This document shows positions 33,875-44,010 of a stretch of DNA of 64,000 bases, piece after piece. Positions within the stretch are counted from its first letter, which is position 1, and each line of letters opens with the position of its first letter. Below the pieces are notes generated by a model that saw only the letters and a program-made list of their open reading frames with translations, was not told the origin of the DNA and searched no databases. Source of the stretch: Cellulosimicrobium protaetiae (GTDB taxonomy: Bacteria; Actinomycetota; Actinomycetes; Actinomycetales; Cellulomonadaceae); contig NZ_CP052757.1 in the NCBI RefSeq assembly GCF_009708005.2, positions 2,604,001 through 2,668,000 of the forward strand. Direction: 5' to 3'. The position numbers were made by a program, and so were the translations under genes.

Positions 33875-34905
33875 GTGACGAACCTGACCCTCGCGGTCGC
33901 GCGCCCCGTGCGGGGCGCCCGGCCCGGCCGTCGTCGCGCGCCCGCGGCCCGGGCCGCGTTCGCGCTGCTCGTGGCGCTCGTGGCGACCCTCGTCCTCGCC
34001 GCGTGCACGGAGCCCGAGGACGTCACCGAGACGCCCCTGAACACCGACCTCACGGTCGCGGGGTCGTCCGGGGCGCCGCCCGAGCTGCTGTACCGGGCAC
34101 CGCTCGACGTCCCGGAGGCCCGGTCGGAGGTGGTGTGGCCGGGTGCGGGCGCCGAGCTCGTCGACGGCGGACCGCTCCTGCTCAACATCTACGCCCAGGA
34201 CGTCAGCGACGGGACCGTCCTGCAGAACACGTACACCGACGCGCCGCGGTGGCGGTCCCTGACGGACGAGTCGGTCGGTCGCGACCTGCGCGACCTGCTG
34301 CGCGGGCAGCGGGTGGGGGCCCGTCTCCTGCGGGTCGAGGAGGACGACGGCGTCCCCGTCGCGCTCGTGGTGGACGTGCTCCCTACCCGCGCGTCCGGCG
34401 AGGACGTCCCGCCCGTCGAGGGCCTGCCGACGGTGACGCGCGCCGAGGACGGGACGCCGACCGTCCAGATCCCGGCCGAGACCTCCGCCCCCGCCGGGCT
34501 CGTCGTGCAGCCGCTGATCCGCGGCGACGGCCGCCAGGTCGAGGTCGGTCAGGTGGTCACCGTGCGCTACTCGGGGGTGCGCTGGTCCGACGGCGAGGTC
34601 TTCGACTCGACGTGGACCGACGGCGCCGCGCCGCTGTCGATCATGATCGGGATCGGCGAGGTCAACGAGGGGTGGGAGCAGGGTCTCCTCGAGCAGTCCG
34701 TGGGGAGCCAGGTGCTGCTCGTCGTCCCGCCCGACCTCGCGTACGGCGAGACGGCCAACCCGCTCGCGGGCGAGACCCTCGTCTACGTCGTGGACATCCT
34801 CGACGCCCAGTTCCCGGTGACCGCGGAGGAGGCCGCCGAGGGCGGCGCCGACGGTGCCGGTACCGACACGACCGGCGACGCGCCGGCCGACCAAGGAGAG
34901 TCCTC

Positions 34906-34909
<4 letters not shown>
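33875..34909 (+). CDS. FKBP-type peptidyl-prolyl isomerase lipoprotein
   Basis: Exported lipoprotein of 344 residues that should speed proline isomerisation during folding of secreted proteins. The signal peptide is basic ([14 protein letters not shown]), then hydrophobic, and ends in the lipobox LVLAAC with Cys44 as the lipidation site. The C-terminal FKBP domain is residues 215-318: [45 protein letters not shown] and PPDLAYGE. The middle (residues 60-200) may be a second, diverged FKBP-like domain ([20 protein letters not shown]). It starts with GTG 14 bases after pafA and its stop overlaps the hisF ATG, so it links the proteasome and histidine genes. Confidence 0.9.
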
Positions 34910-35676
<767 letters not shown>

Positions 35677-35687
35677 GGCAAGCGCGC

Positions 35688-35722
35688 GTCGGCGGCGTGC
35701 CCGGCGAGCGGCCGCCGCCGAC
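35688..35722 (+). terminator. Hairpin after hisF
   Basis: Arms GTCGGCGGCG and CGCCGCCGAC pair perfectly over 10 bp around a 15-base loop, 12 bases after the hisF stop. No U tract. It shares six bases with the palindrome at 35717-35736, so only one of the two can fold at a time. Confidence 0.55.
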
Positions 35723-35736
35723 GGAATTCCGTCGGC
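35717..35736. promoter_or_regulatory. 20 bp perfect palindrome upstream of the ABC exporter operon
   Basis: GCCGACGGAATTCCGTCGGC is its own reverse complement, 61 bases before the GTG of the first transporter gene. Its position near the probable promoter suggests a repressor operator, for example of TetR or MarR type, but no such regulator lies in the window. Confidence 0.5.
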
Positions 35737-35796
35737 TGTGTCAGGGGCGCATGAGAAGATCGTGCAACCCCCTGAACGAAAGACGAGGACCGTCCC

Positions 35797-37881
35797 GTGC
35801 CCGGCAGCAGGACGCGCCCCACCGGCGCCGACGCCCAGCCCGCCCCGACCGACCTGCCGGCCCCGACGGACCGGACCGACCCGCCGCGGGACCTGCTCCC
35901 CGACGAGCCGACCGTCCGCCGTCCGCACGCCCTGACCGGGTCGCGCGTGCGCCGTTCGCTCGCCCTCATGGGGCGGGGGATCCGCGACGAGCCGCGCACC
36001 TACGCGCTCGCGATCGGGTCCTCCGCGCTCTTCGGGGCGCTCACCGTGGCGGTGAGCAGCGCGATCGGCACCGCGACCGACGAGGTCGTCGTCCCGGCGA
36101 TCGCGGGCGACGAGGCCGCGCGCGGCCGTATCTGGGTCGCCGGGCTCGTCCTCGCGGGCATCGCGGTCTCCCTCGCGGCGAGCGTGGCCGCGCGCCGCAT
36201 CTTCGCGGGCAACGGGTACGCCGCGCTGCAGGCACGGCACCGCACTGCTGTGACGCGCCAGTACCTGCGCCTGCCGATGTCGTGGCACCGCTCGCACCCC
36301 GCCGGTCAGCTGCTGTCGAACGCGAACTCCGACGTCGAGGCGGCGACGGGCGTGTTCAACCCGCTCCCGTTCGCGCTCGGGGTCGTGGTCATGATCGGCG
36401 TCGCCGCGGTGATGCTCTTCCGGGTGGACGTCTGGCTCGCGTGCGCCGCGCTCGTCGTCATCCCGGTCGCGATCGCCGTGAACATCGTCTTCCAGCGCTC
36501 CATGTCGCCCGCGATCACGCGCGCGCAGCAGCTCCGGGCCGAGGTCTCGGACGTCGCGCACGAGAGCTTCGAGGCCGCCCTGCTCGTCACCTCGCTGGGC
36601 ACCGCGGACCGCGAGGAGCGCCGGTTCGCCGAGCGCACCGACGAGCTGCGCGCCGCGAACGTGCGCGTCGGGGTCGTCCGGGCGTTCTTCGACCCGGTGA
36701 TCGAGCTCCTGCCGTCCCTCGGCACGCTCCTCGTGCTGGCCGTCGGGACCGTCCGCCTCGCCGCGGGCGACGTCGCGGCGGGCGACATCGTCACCGCCGC
36801 CTACCTGCTCACGATCATGGCCGTCCCCGTCCGGGCCTTCGGCTGGGTGCTCGGCGAGCTCCCGCGCGCCCTCGTCGGGTACGAGCGCATCAGCCGCGTC
36901 GTCGACGCGGGCGGGGGGCTGCGCCCCGGGACCGGCGGGCTACCCGGCGGACGCTCCGGGCTGGGCGTGCGCCTCGACGGTGTCGGCGTGGACGTCCGGG
37001 CGGGCGGCCGCGAGATCACCCTCCTCGACGACGTCGACCTCGCCGTCGAGCCCGGCACCACGGTCGCGGTGGTCGGCCCGACGGGTGCGGGCAAGACGAC
37101 GCTCGTCTCGCTGCTCGCCCGGCTCTCGGACCCGACGCGCGGTCGCGTGCTCCTGGACGGCGCCGACGTGCGCGACGTGCGCGAGCCCGACCTCACCGCC
37201 CAGGTCGCGCTCGTGGCCCAGCAGGCGTTCGTCTTCGAGGACTCGGTGCGCGCGAACGTCACGCTGGTCGACGACGGCGACCCGGGCCCCGACGACGAGC
37301 AGGTCTGGGAGGCGCTGCGCCTCGCGCGGGTCGACGACGTCGTCTCACGGCTGCCCGAGGGGCTCGACGCGCCGCTCGGGGAGCGCGGCGCGAACCTGTC
37401 CGGCGGCCAGCGGCAGCGTCTCGCCATCGCCCGTGCCCTCGTGCGTCGCCCGCGCCTGCTCGTGCTCGACGACGCGACCTCCGCGGTCGACCCGCGCGTC
37501 GAGCAGCAGATCCTCGCGGGCCTCGCCCACGAGGGGGCGGACCGCCCGACCGTCGTCATGGTGGCCTACCGCATGTCGAGCGTCGCGCTCGCGGACGTCG
37601 TCGTGCACGTGGAGTCCGGCCGTGTGGTCGACGTCGGGACGCACGACGAGCTCCTCGCCCGCGACGCCGGGTACCGCGAGCTCGCGACCGCGTACGCGCG
37701 CGAGGCGGAGCGGCGCGAGCAGGAGCGCGTCGACGCGACGGACGACACCGCGCGGGAGGCGGCCGAGGACGGCCGGGACGGGCACGACGAGGACCGTCGG
37801 GACGACGACCTCGAGCGGCAGGAAGTGATCGAGGAGGACGACGTCGTGCGGCACGTCGAGACGGGGGCGCTGGAGGAATGA
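35797..37881 (+). CDS. ABC exporter half-transporter with degenerate ATPase site (subunit 1)
   Basis: Permease-ATPase fusion of 694 residues with six transmembrane helices (about residues 65-345) and an ATPase domain (about 390-625). Walker A (VGPTGAGKTTLVS) and the signature LSGGQRQRLAIARAL are normal. The residue after the Walker B Asp is Asp, not Glu (VLDDATSAVD), and the H-loop His is Tyr (VVMVAYRMSS). Both changes disable ATP hydrolysis in its own site, as in one half of heterodimeric exporters such as BmrC or TM287. The tail after 640 is Asp/Glu/Arg-rich. GTG start with GAGGAC upstream. Its partner follows with an ATGA overlap. Drug, lipid or peptide export is possible. Confidence 0.93.
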   Translation: MPGSRTRPTGADAQPAPTDLPAPTDRTDPPRDLLPDEPTVRRPHALTGSRVRRSLALMGRGIRDEPRTYALAIGSSALFGALTVAVSSAIGTATDEVVVPAIAGDEAARGRIWVAGLVLAGIAVSLAASVAARRIFAGNGYAALQARHRTAVTRQYLRLPMSWHRSHPAGQLLSNANSDVEAATGVFNPLPFALGVVVMIGVAAVMLFRVDVWLACAALVVIPVAIAVNIVFQRSMSPAITRAQQLRAEVSDVAHESFEAALLVTSLGTADREERRFAERTDELRAANVRVGVVRAFFDPVIELLPSLGTLLVLAVGTVRLAAGDVAAGDIVTAAYLLTIMAVPVRAFGWVLGELPRALVGYERISRVVDAGGGLRPGTGGLPGGRSGLGVRLDGVGVDVRAGGREITLLDDVDLAVEPGTTVAVVGPTGAGKTTLVSLLARLSDPTRGRVLLDGADVRDVREPDLTAQVALVAQQAFVFEDSVRANVTLVDDGDPGPDDEQVWEALRLARVDDVVSRLPEGLDAPLGERGANLSGGQRQRLAIARALVRRPRLLVLDDATSAVDPRVEQQILAGLAHEGADRPTVVMVAYRMSSVALADVVVHVESGRVVDVGTHDELLARDAGYRELATAYAREAERREQERVDATDDTAREAAEDGRDGHDEDRRDDDLERQEVIEEDDVVRHVETGALEE

Positions 37882-39758
37882 GCCGAACCACCACTCAGGA
37901 CGAGCGCACCGACGCGACGGGCGCGGCGTCCGCTCCGGGTACGCCCGGCGGGGCCGCCGACGCCCGGATCGCCTCGGCGAGCTCGCTCGGTGTCCTCGCC
38001 ACCCTGCGCCGAGGCGTCCAGGTGTCGCCGCAGATCCTCGACGGGATCTGGATCACGCTCGGGCTCGCGGTCGCGGCCGCGCTGGGCCGCGTCGTCGTGC
38101 CGGTGACCGTCCAGCAGACCGTCGACACCGGCGTGCTCGCCGACGGCGGCCCGGACACGGCGCGCGTCGCGGTGCTCGTCGGCGCGGCCGCGGTCGTCAT
38201 CGTCCTCGCCGGCCTCTGCTCGGCGTTCGTCAACGTCCGGCTCTTCCGCTCGACCGAGGCGGGGCTCGCCGGCCTGCGCGTGCGCGCGTTCCGCCACGTG
38301 CACGACCTGTCCGTCCTCACGCAGAACACCGAGCGGCGCGGCTCGCTCGTCTCGCGCGTGACGAGCGACGTCGACACCATCTCGCTCTTCGTGCAGTGGG
38401 GCGGGATCATGCTGCTCGTCTCGGTGCTGCAGATCGGCGTCGCGACCGTCCTCATGGCCGTCTACTCGTGGCAGCTCACGCTCGTGGTCTGGGCGTGCTT
38501 CGTGCCGCTGTTCCTCGTCCTGCGCCCTGCCCAGGCGCGCGTCAACGACGCGTACACGCAGGTGCGGGCGCGCGTCGGCGGGATGCTCGGCGCCATCTCC
38601 GAGTCGATCGTCGGCGCCGAGACGATCCGTGCGTACGGCGCGGGCGCGCGTACCGCGCGGCGTGTCGACGCCGCCGTCGACGCGACGCGGCGGGCGATGG
38701 TCCGGGCGCAGAAGCTCGTCGCCGTCGTCTTCTCGAGCGGCGTGCTCGTCGCGAACCTCGTGCTCGCCGTGGTCGTCGTGGTCGGGTCCTACCTCGGCGT
38801 GGCCGGCGACATCTCGGTCGGCCAGCTCCTCGCGTTCCTCTTCCTCGTCCAGCTCTTCACGGGCCCCGTGCAGATGGCGACCGAGATCCTCAACGAGCTC
38901 CAGAACGCCGTCGCGGGCTGGCGCCGGGTCCTCGCGGTGCTGGAGACGCCCGTCGAGGTCGTCGACAAGGGCGCTGACGGCGAGCGCAGCCCCCGCGGGC
39001 CCGCCCACGTGCGCCTGGAGGGCGTGCGGTTCGCCTACCCCGACGGCCCGGAGGTGCTGCACGGCGTCGACCTCGACCTCCCCGCGCGCGCGTCCGTCGC
39101 CGTCGTCGGAGCGACCGGCTCCGGCAAGACGACGATCGCCAAGCTCGTCACGCGGCTCATGGACCCGACCGCGGGGCGCGTCCTGCTCGACGGCACCGAC
39201 CTGCGGGACCTCGCCGTCGACTCGTTGCGCGAACGCGTCGTCCTCGTGCCGCAGGAGGGTTTCCTCTTCGACGGCACGCTCGCGGACAACGTCGCCTACG
39301 GCCTGCGGGGCGACGCCGAGCGGGAACCTGCCGCCGAGCGTCGCGCCCGGATCGAGGCCGCCGTCGAGCGGCTCGGTCTCACCGACTGGGTCGAGGGCCT
39401 GCCCGACGGGCTCGACTCCCCGGTCGGGCAGCGGGGCGAGTCGCTCTCCGCCGGCGAGCGGCAGCTCGTCGCGCTGACGCGGGCGTACCTCGCCGAGGCC
39501 GACCTGCTCGTCCTCGACGAGGCGACGTCCGCCGTCGACCCCGCGACCGAGGTCCGCATCGCTCGCGCCCTGGCGTCGCTCACCGCGGGCCGCTCCACCC
39601 TGACGATCGCGCACCGCCTCTCCACCGCGGAGGCCGCGGACCTGGTCGTGGTCGTCGACGCGGGCCACGTCGTCGAGGTCGGCCACCACGACGACCTCGC
39701 GCGCGCCGGCGGCGTCTACGCCCGCATGCACGACGCCTGGGTCTCCCAGACCCGCTGA
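37878..39758 (+). CDS. ABC exporter half-transporter with competent ATPase site (subunit 2)
   Basis: Partner of the preceding subunit, 626 residues. Six transmembrane helices lie in about residues 50-340. The ATPase domain has Walker [16 protein letters not shown], Walker [13 protein letters not shown] with the catalytic Glu, and the H-loop His in LTIAHRLST. Its signature motif is altered to [11 protein letters not shown]. The complete catalytic site is therefore built from this subunit's Walker motifs and the LSGGQ of subunit 1, the standard arrangement of asymmetric exporters. GGAGGA precedes the ATG, which overlaps the previous stop. The substrate is unknown. Confidence 0.94.
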   Translation: MSRTTTQDERTDATGAASAPGTPGGAADARIASASSLGVLATLRRGVQVSPQILDGIWITLGLAVAAALGRVVVPVTVQQTVDTGVLADGGPDTARVAVLVGAAAVVIVLAGLCSAFVNVRLFRSTEAGLAGLRVRAFRHVHDLSVLTQNTERRGSLVSRVTSDVDTISLFVQWGGIMLLVSVLQIGVATVLMAVYSWQLTLVVWACFVPLFLVLRPAQARVNDAYTQVRARVGGMLGAISESIVGAETIRAYGAGARTARRVDAAVDATRRAMVRAQKLVAVVFSSGVLVANLVLAVVVVVGSYLGVAGDISVGQLLAFLFLVQLFTGPVQMATEILNELQNAVAGWRRVLAVLETPVEVVDKGADGERSPRGPAHVRLEGVRFAYPDGPEVLHGVDLDLPARASVAVVGATGSGKTTIAKLVTRLMDPTAGRVLLDGTDLRDLAVDSLRERVVLVPQEGFLFDGTLADNVAYGLRGDAEREPAAERRARIEAAVERLGLTDWVEGLPDGLDSPVGQRGESLSAGERQLVALTRAYLAEADLLVLDEATSAVDPATEVRIARALASLTAGRSTLTIAHRLSTAEAADLVVVVDAGHVVEVGHHDDLARAGGVYARMHDAWVSQTR

Positions 39759-39840
39759 GCCCGGCGCCCGCCGCCCGGCTCGGCCACGGGCGAGGCGAGA
39801 CGGGGACCGAGGTCGGCCCGGCGTCTGGCAGGATTCTCGG

Positions 39841-40299
39841 GTGCCCGACTCCACGACCGGACCCACGACCGATACGTCGAACCGAACTGAGCTCGACCCC
39901 GAGATCGCCGCGCGGCTCAAGCGCGACGACGCCGGCCTGGTCGCCGCGATCGTCCAGCAGCACGACACGGGTGACGTGCTCATGCTCGGCTGGATGGACG
40001 ACGAGGCGCTGCACCGGACGCTCACGACCGGGCGGGTGACGTTCTGGAGCCGGTCCCGGCAGGAGTACTGGCGCAAGGGCGACACGTCGGGGCACGTGCA
40101 GGTGGTGCGCTCGGTGGCCCTCGACTGCGACGGGGACGCGCTGCTCGTGCGCGTCCACCAGGTGGGGGCCGCGTGCCACACGGGCACGCGTACGTGCTTC
40201 GAGGCCGGGGGAGACCTGGGCGCCGTCGTGGGCGACCTGCCCGCCGGCACCGCCGATCCGACCACGCCCGACACCGATCCTGAGGAGGAGAACCAGTGA
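39841..40299 (+). CDS. hisI: Phosphoribosyl-AMP cyclohydrolase HisI
   Basis: Opens the adenine ring of phosphoribosyl-AMP, the third step of histidine synthesis. The 152-residue protein has the metal sites [14 protein letters not shown] and the Cys pair of [10 protein letters not shown], plus [12 protein letters not shown] and [19 protein letters not shown]. It is the monofunctional form, without the HisE domain. GTG start with a CAGGAT hexamer six bases upstream. A 20-residue Thr/Asp/Pro-rich tail closes the protein. The trpE GTG overlaps its stop codon, so histidine and tryptophan genes are translationally coupled here. Confidence 0.96.
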   Translation: MPDSTTGPTTDTSNRTELDPEIAARLKRDDAGLVAAIVQQHDTGDVLMLGWMDDEALHRTLTTGRVTFWSRSRQEYWRKGDTSGHVQVVRSVALDCDGDALLVRVHQVGAACHTGTRTCFEAGGDLGAVVGDLPAGTADPTTPDTDPEEENQ

Positions 40300-41873
40300 G
40301 CGCGACCGTCGACCCGGCCGAGACCACCACCGTCCCCGCGGGCGGTCCCGCGTGGGGCGAGACGTGGCCCGTGCTCGACGGCTTCCGCGCGCTGGCCACG
40401 TCCCGACGGGTGGTCCCGGTGGTCCGGCGCCTGCTCGCCGACGACGTCACGCCCGTCGGTCTGTACCGCACGCTGGCGCAGGGCCGGCCGGGCACGTTCG
40501 TCCTGGAGTCGGCCGAGTCGGACGGCCGGTGGGCGCGGTACTCGTTCGTCGGCGTCGCGTCCCGCGCGACCCTCACGGCGCGCGACGGCCGCGCGGTCTG
40601 GTCCGGCGACGTGCCGGCGGGCGTCCCGCTCGACGGCGACGTCGTGGAGGTGCTGGAGGCGACGCTCGACGTGCTCCGCACGCCCGCCGTCGAGGGCCTG
40701 CCGCCGCTCACGGGCGGTCTCGCGGGCGCGATCGGCTGGGACGTCATCCGGCACTGGGAGCCGACCCTGCCGTCGGACGCGCCCGACGAGCTCGGCGTCC
40801 CGGAGCTGACGCTCTGCCTCGCGACGGACCTCGCGGTCGTCGACCACGCGGAGGGCAGCGTGTGGCTCGTCGCCAACGCGATCAACTTCGACGACACGGA
40901 CGAGCGCGTGGACGAGGCGTACGCGGACGCCGTCGCGCGACTGGACGCGATGCAGTCCCGGCTCGTGGCCGGAGGCGCGCACGTCGCGTCGGTCGTGTCC
41001 GTGGAGGCGGCCGAGCCGGCGCTCGAGTTCCGCTCGACGCGCGAGGAGTTCGAGGCGTCCGTCGTCGCGGGCAAGGACGCGATCCGCGAGGGCGAGGTGT
41101 TCCAGGTGGTGCTCTCCCAGCGCCTGGACCTCGACTGCCCGGCGGACCCGCTCGACGTCTACCGCGCCCTGCGGACGATCAACCCGAGCCCGTACATGTA
41201 CTACTTCCAGCTCACGGACGCGGACGGGCGGGACTTCGCCGTCGTGGGGTCCAGCCCGGAGACCCTCGTGAAGGTCGAGGACGGCCGCGTCACGACGTTC
41301 CCGATCGCCGGCTCCCGGCCGCGCGGCGCGACGCCCGAGGAGGACGTGGCGCTCGGCGAGGAGCTCTTGCAGGACCCGAAGGAGCTCGCCGAGCACATCA
41401 TGCTCGTGGACCTGTCGCGCAACGACCTCGTGAAGGTGTGCGAGCCGACGTCCGTCGAGGTCGTGGAGTTCATGGCGACCAAGCGGTTCAGCCACATCAT
41501 GCACCTCTGCTCGACCGTCGTCGGGACGCTGCGTGGCGGCGCGACCGCGCTGGACGCCTTCCGGGCGACGTTCCCCGCGGGCACGCTCTCCGGCGCGCCC
41601 AAGCCGCGCGCGATCGCCCTGATCGACGAGCTCGAGCCCGCGTCGCGCGGGATCTACGGGGGGACCGCCGGGTACTTCGACTTCGACGGGAACATGGACA
41701 TGGCGATCGCGATCCGCACCGCGCTGATCCGCGACGGGCGCGCGAGCGTCCAGGCGGGCGGCGGGATCGTCGCGGACTCGGTCCCCGCCCTCGAGTACGC
41801 GGAGTCGCGCAACAAGGCGGCGGCCGCGGTCCGGGCCGTCCAGGTCGCGGCGCGGCTGCGGGGCCTCGCATGA
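40296..41873 (+). CDS. trpE: Anthranilate synthase component I
   Basis: Converts chorismate and ammonia (from the TrpG partner, not in this window) to anthranilate, the first step of tryptophan synthesis. The 525 residues include the Trp-feedback site region [17 protein letters not shown] (the E-S pair of the family) and the chorismate-binding domain with [44 protein letters not shown] and [20 protein letters not shown] start overlapping hisI. It is followed with an ATGA overlap by the TP membrane protein gene. No leader peptide or attenuator is possible directly upstream because hisI is there. Confidence 0.97.
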   Translation: MSATVDPAETTTVPAGGPAWGETWPVLDGFRALATSRRVVPVVRRLLADDVTPVGLYRTLAQGRPGTFVLESAESDGRWARYSFVGVASRATLTARDGRAVWSGDVPAGVPLDGDVVEVLEATLDVLRTPAVEGLPPLTGGLAGAIGWDVIRHWEPTLPSDAPDELGVPELTLCLATDLAVVDHAEGSVWLVANAINFDDTDERVDEAYADAVARLDAMQSRLVAGGAHVASVVSVEAAEPALEFRSTREEFEASVVAGKDAIREGEVFQVVLSQRLDLDCPADPLDVYRALRTINPSPYMYYFQLTDADGRDFAVVGSSPETLVKVEDGRVTTFPIAGSRPRGATPEEDVALGEELLQDPKELAEHIMLVDLSRNDLVKVCEPTSVEVVEFMATKRFSHIMHLCSTVVGTLRGGATALDAFRATFPAGTLSGAPKPRAIALIDELEPASRGIYGGTAGYFDFDGNMDMAIAIRTALIRDGRASVQAGGGIVADSVPALEYAESRNKAAAAVRAVQVAARLRGLA

Positions 41874-42556
41874 GCCGCGGGGCGGCGCCCTCGCGCCGGA
41901 CCGCGATCCTCTCCCTGCTCCTCCTCGGCGGGGCGACCCTCGCCGCCGCGGTCCCGACCTGGCTCAGCACGACGGGCGCCACGGCCCTCGACCCGGAGGT
42001 CGAGGTGGCCGTCGCCGGGACCTCCGCAGCACCGGGCGTGAGCGCGGCGGCGCTCGTGCTCGTCGCCGCGGCGCTCGCGCTCGGGCTCGTCGGCCGGGTC
42101 GGGCGGTGGGTCGTCCTCGCGGTGGCGGCCGTGAGCGGGGTCGTCGCGACGGTGTCCGCGCTCGGCGTCGCGCTCGACCCGGAGCCGAGCGCACGGTCGG
42201 CCGTCGCGGACGCGACGGGTGTCACCGAGCTGACCGCCCCGGTCGAGCTGACGGCGGCTCCGTGGCTCGCCGCGGCGCTGGGGGTCCTCACGGTCCTCGT
42301 GGCGGTGTGGGTCGCGGTCGGGTCCCGGTCGTGGGCCGAGGCGTCGACGCGGCACGAGCGTGCGCCCGGACCGACGTCCGGTGGCTCCTCGACCCGTCCC
42401 GTGCCGGCCCCGGAGCCCTCCGGCGGCGCGGCGCCCGGGGCGGCCACGCCCGGGACGGACCGCGCGGACCCCGCCGGAGGCACGTCGCCCGACGAGATCT
42501 CCGACCACGACGCGTGGGACGCGCTCTCGCGCGGCGAGGACCCTACCGATCGCTGA
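41870..42556 (+). CDS. Trp biosynthesis-associated membrane protein (TP region protein)
   Basis: A 228-residue membrane protein found next to trpE in most actinobacteria, including mycobacteria; its function is unknown. Helices are predicted at about residues 10-30, 53-72, 77-98 and 128-150, and WLSTTGATALDPEVEVAVAG after the first helix lies outside the membrane, as in the family. The C-terminal 75 residues are Pro/Ala/Gly-rich and end SDHDAWDALSRGEDPTDR, a conserved-looking acidic end. It starts within the trpE stop. A 12 bp palindrome (42551-42562) spans its own stop codon. Confidence 0.9.
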   Translation: MSRGAAPSRRTAILSLLLLGGATLAAAVPTWLSTTGATALDPEVEVAVAGTSAAPGVSAAALVLVAAALALGLVGRVGRWVVLAVAAVSGVVATVSALGVALDPEPSARSAVADATGVTELTAPVELTAAPWLAAALGVLTVLVAVWVAVGSRSWAEASTRHERAPGPTSGGSSTRPVPAPEPSGGAAPGAATPGTDRADPAGGTSPDEISDHDAWDALSRGEDPTDR

Positions 42557-42627
42557 TCAGCGGTGACGGGCCGGGCGGACCGCGCCACGACCGTCGCACC
42601 CCGAGGACGGGCACCGGTCCGGTCCGA

Positions 42628-42633
42628 TAGGCT
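42628..42633 (+). promoter_or_regulatory. -10 hexamer TAGGCT for the small membrane protein operon
   Basis: It lies 32 bases before the ATG at 42666, giving a leader of about 25 bases with the ribosome binding sequence AAAGG. Confidence 0.5.
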
Positions 42634-42665
42634 CTGACCACATCTTGACGAAAGGCACGACCCTC

Positions 42666-42932
42666 ATGGCCGAGAACCAGCAGACCGAGATCGCCTACCT
42701 CCCGACCGCGGCACCGCCCACGAACCACGGCCACACCGTCGCGGCGTGGTTCACCATGATCGGCATCATGGTCGGCTCCCTGGTGGCGGCGATCGGTGTC
42801 CTCCTCCCGGGTATGGCGCAGGTGTCCGGCGTCTGGCTCTTCTGGGTCGGGATCGGTGTCGTCGCGGTCGCGCTGGTCGGCGGTCTCGTGCTGCGCAACA
42901 TGGGCTACGGCCAGAAGCAGGCCTCGCGGTGA
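42666..42932 (+). CDS. HGxxPAAW family membrane protein
   Basis: An 88-residue protein of the actinobacterial HGxxPAAW family. The motif here reads NHGHTVAAW, with Val in place of the usual Pro. Two helices follow, at about residues 35-52 and 57-78, with a short acidic-free loop and a basic, Gln-rich end. Genes of this family often lie between trpE and trpC. The function is unknown; a small structural or regulatory role in the membrane is possible. The GTG of the next gene overlaps its stop. Confidence 0.88.
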   Translation: MAENQQTEIAYLPTAAPPTNHGHTVAAWFTMIGIMVGSLVAAIGVLLPGMAQVSGVWLFWVGIGVVAVALVGGLVLRNMGYGQKQASR

Positions 42933-43381
42933 CGCAGCCGCCGGGGCCCGGTCCGTACGACCCCGTCGACCCGCAGCGCGGGCCGCAGGAGCCGTACGGG
43001 TCGCAGGCGCCCGGCGGCGCCCCGCAGTACCCCGGCCAGCAGTACCCCGGCCAGCAGTACCCCGGCCAGCAGTACCCGGCGGGCGCCTACGGCGCGCCCC
43101 CGTACTACCCCAAGAACAGCCTGGCCGTCTGGTCGCTGGTGCTGGGGATCGCCTCGTTCGTGCTGAGCTGCGGCTTCTTCACGGGCATCCCGGCGGTGAT
43201 CGTCGGCAACGCCGCGAAGCGCGCCGTGGCGGAGGGGCAGGCGGACAACGACGGCATGGCGACCGCGGGGATCATCCTCGGGTGGGTCGCGATCGGCCTG
43301 TCCGTCGTCGGTCTGATCCTTCTCCTCCTCTTCCTCCCGGCCTTCCTCGTCTGGGTCGGCAGCATCCCCGACCAGTACTGA
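42929..43381 (+). CDS. DUF4190 domain membrane protein with QYPGQ repeats
   Basis: A 150-residue protein. The first 55 residues are Pro/Gln/Gly/Tyr-rich and contain three exact 15 bp tandem repeats (43031-43075), each coding for PGQQY. Such segments are common in actinobacterial cell-envelope proteins and can form condensates or bind wall polymers. Residues 62-150 are the DUF4190 domain with two helices ([20 protein letters not shown] and [17 protein letters not shown]) around [24 protein letters not shown]. The start overlaps the preceding stop. No function is known. Confidence 0.88.
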   Translation: MTQPPGPGPYDPVDPQRGPQEPYGSQAPGGAPQYPGQQYPGQQYPGQQYPAGAYGAPPYYPKNSLAVWSLVLGIASFVLSCGFFTGIPAVIVGNAAKRAVAEGQADNDGMATAGIILGWVAIGLSVVGLILLLLFLPAFLVWVGSIPDQY

Positions 43382-43396
43382 GAGGTGGGGCACCAC

Positions 43397-43822
43397 ATGA
43401 CGTCCGAGGCGGTGCGTCGACGGGTCCCACGCGCGGCGCAGGCGCCGCTCGTCGTCGGGGTGCTCGTCGCGGCGGCGACGGCCTACGTCGGCGCGGTCGA
43501 CCCGAACCGTCCCGGGCACTACGTCACGTGCCCCCTGCTCTCGCTGACAGGCCTGGCCTGCCCGGGGTGCGGAGGGCTGCGGGCGACGCACGACCTCGTG
43601 CGCCTCGACCTGGCCGCGGCGTGGTCGATGAACCCGCTCTGGGTCGTCGTCGCGCCGCTCCTCGTGGCGCTGTGGGCGGTCTGGCTCGTCCGTGCGTGGC
43701 GGGGCCGCGCCGCCCCGCGCCTGCCCGCCTGGCTCGCCTGGGCGTCGCTCGGTGTCCTGCTGCTGTTCGGGGTGCTCCGCAACGTGCCCGCGCTCGTCCC
43801 GTGGCTCGGCCCGGCGGCCTGA
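43397..43822 (+). CDS. DUF2752 domain-containing membrane protein
   Basis: A 141-residue membrane protein with three likely helices (about residues 15-33, 75-93 and 108-128). The DUF2752 signature is clear: [20 protein letters not shown], with three Cys that might bind metal or form disulfides. The ATG at 43397 has GAGAGGTGGGG upstream; a GTG at 43385 is too close to the preceding stop. It forms a small operon with the HGxxPAAW and DUF4190 genes. Function unknown; its place between trpE and trpC recurs in relatives. Confidence 0.88.
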   Translation: MTSEAVRRRVPRAAQAPLVVGVLVAAATAYVGAVDPNRPGHYVTCPLLSLTGLACPGCGGLRATHDLVRLDLAAAWSMNPLWVVVAPLLVALWAVWLVRAWRGRAAPRLPAWLAWASLGVLLLFGVLRNVPALVPWLGPAA

Positions 43823-43904
43823 GCCGGGGGTCGAGGTCGTCGGGCAGGTCCGCGACGACCGTCTCGGGGGCTGGGCCGTGGTCATCGTCACTCGGGGGCG
43901 GCTC

Positions 43905-43910
43905 TACGAT
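43905..43910 (+). promoter_or_regulatory. -10 hexamer TACGAT for trpC
   Basis: It lies about 100 bases before trpC and overlaps an in-frame ATG (43909), which rules that ATG out as the trpC start. The leader is about 94 bases and has no run of Trp codons. Confidence 0.5.
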
Positions 43911-44010
43911 GGCAGGTACCTCCCTGTCAACGGGTCGGCCCGAACCTGTGGATGCACGACGGCCGACCGGCCCGGCCGGGGGGCGGGACGACACGGGGAG
44001 TGGTGGGACG

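Noticed and set aside
37566-41504. 1312-residue minus-strand open frame over ABC, hisI and trpE genes
   Set aside because: Antisense shadow of well-supported plus-strand genes; no recognisable domain.
43031-43075. Three 15 bp tandem repeats as a non-coding repeat element
   Set aside because: They are in frame within the DUF4190 gene and encode PGQQY units; protein-level repeats explain them.
43909-44010. trp leader peptide or N-terminal extension of TrpC from the ATG at 43909
   Set aside because: The ATG overlaps the predicted -10 and has no ribosome binding site, and the codons contain no Trp run as attenuation would need.
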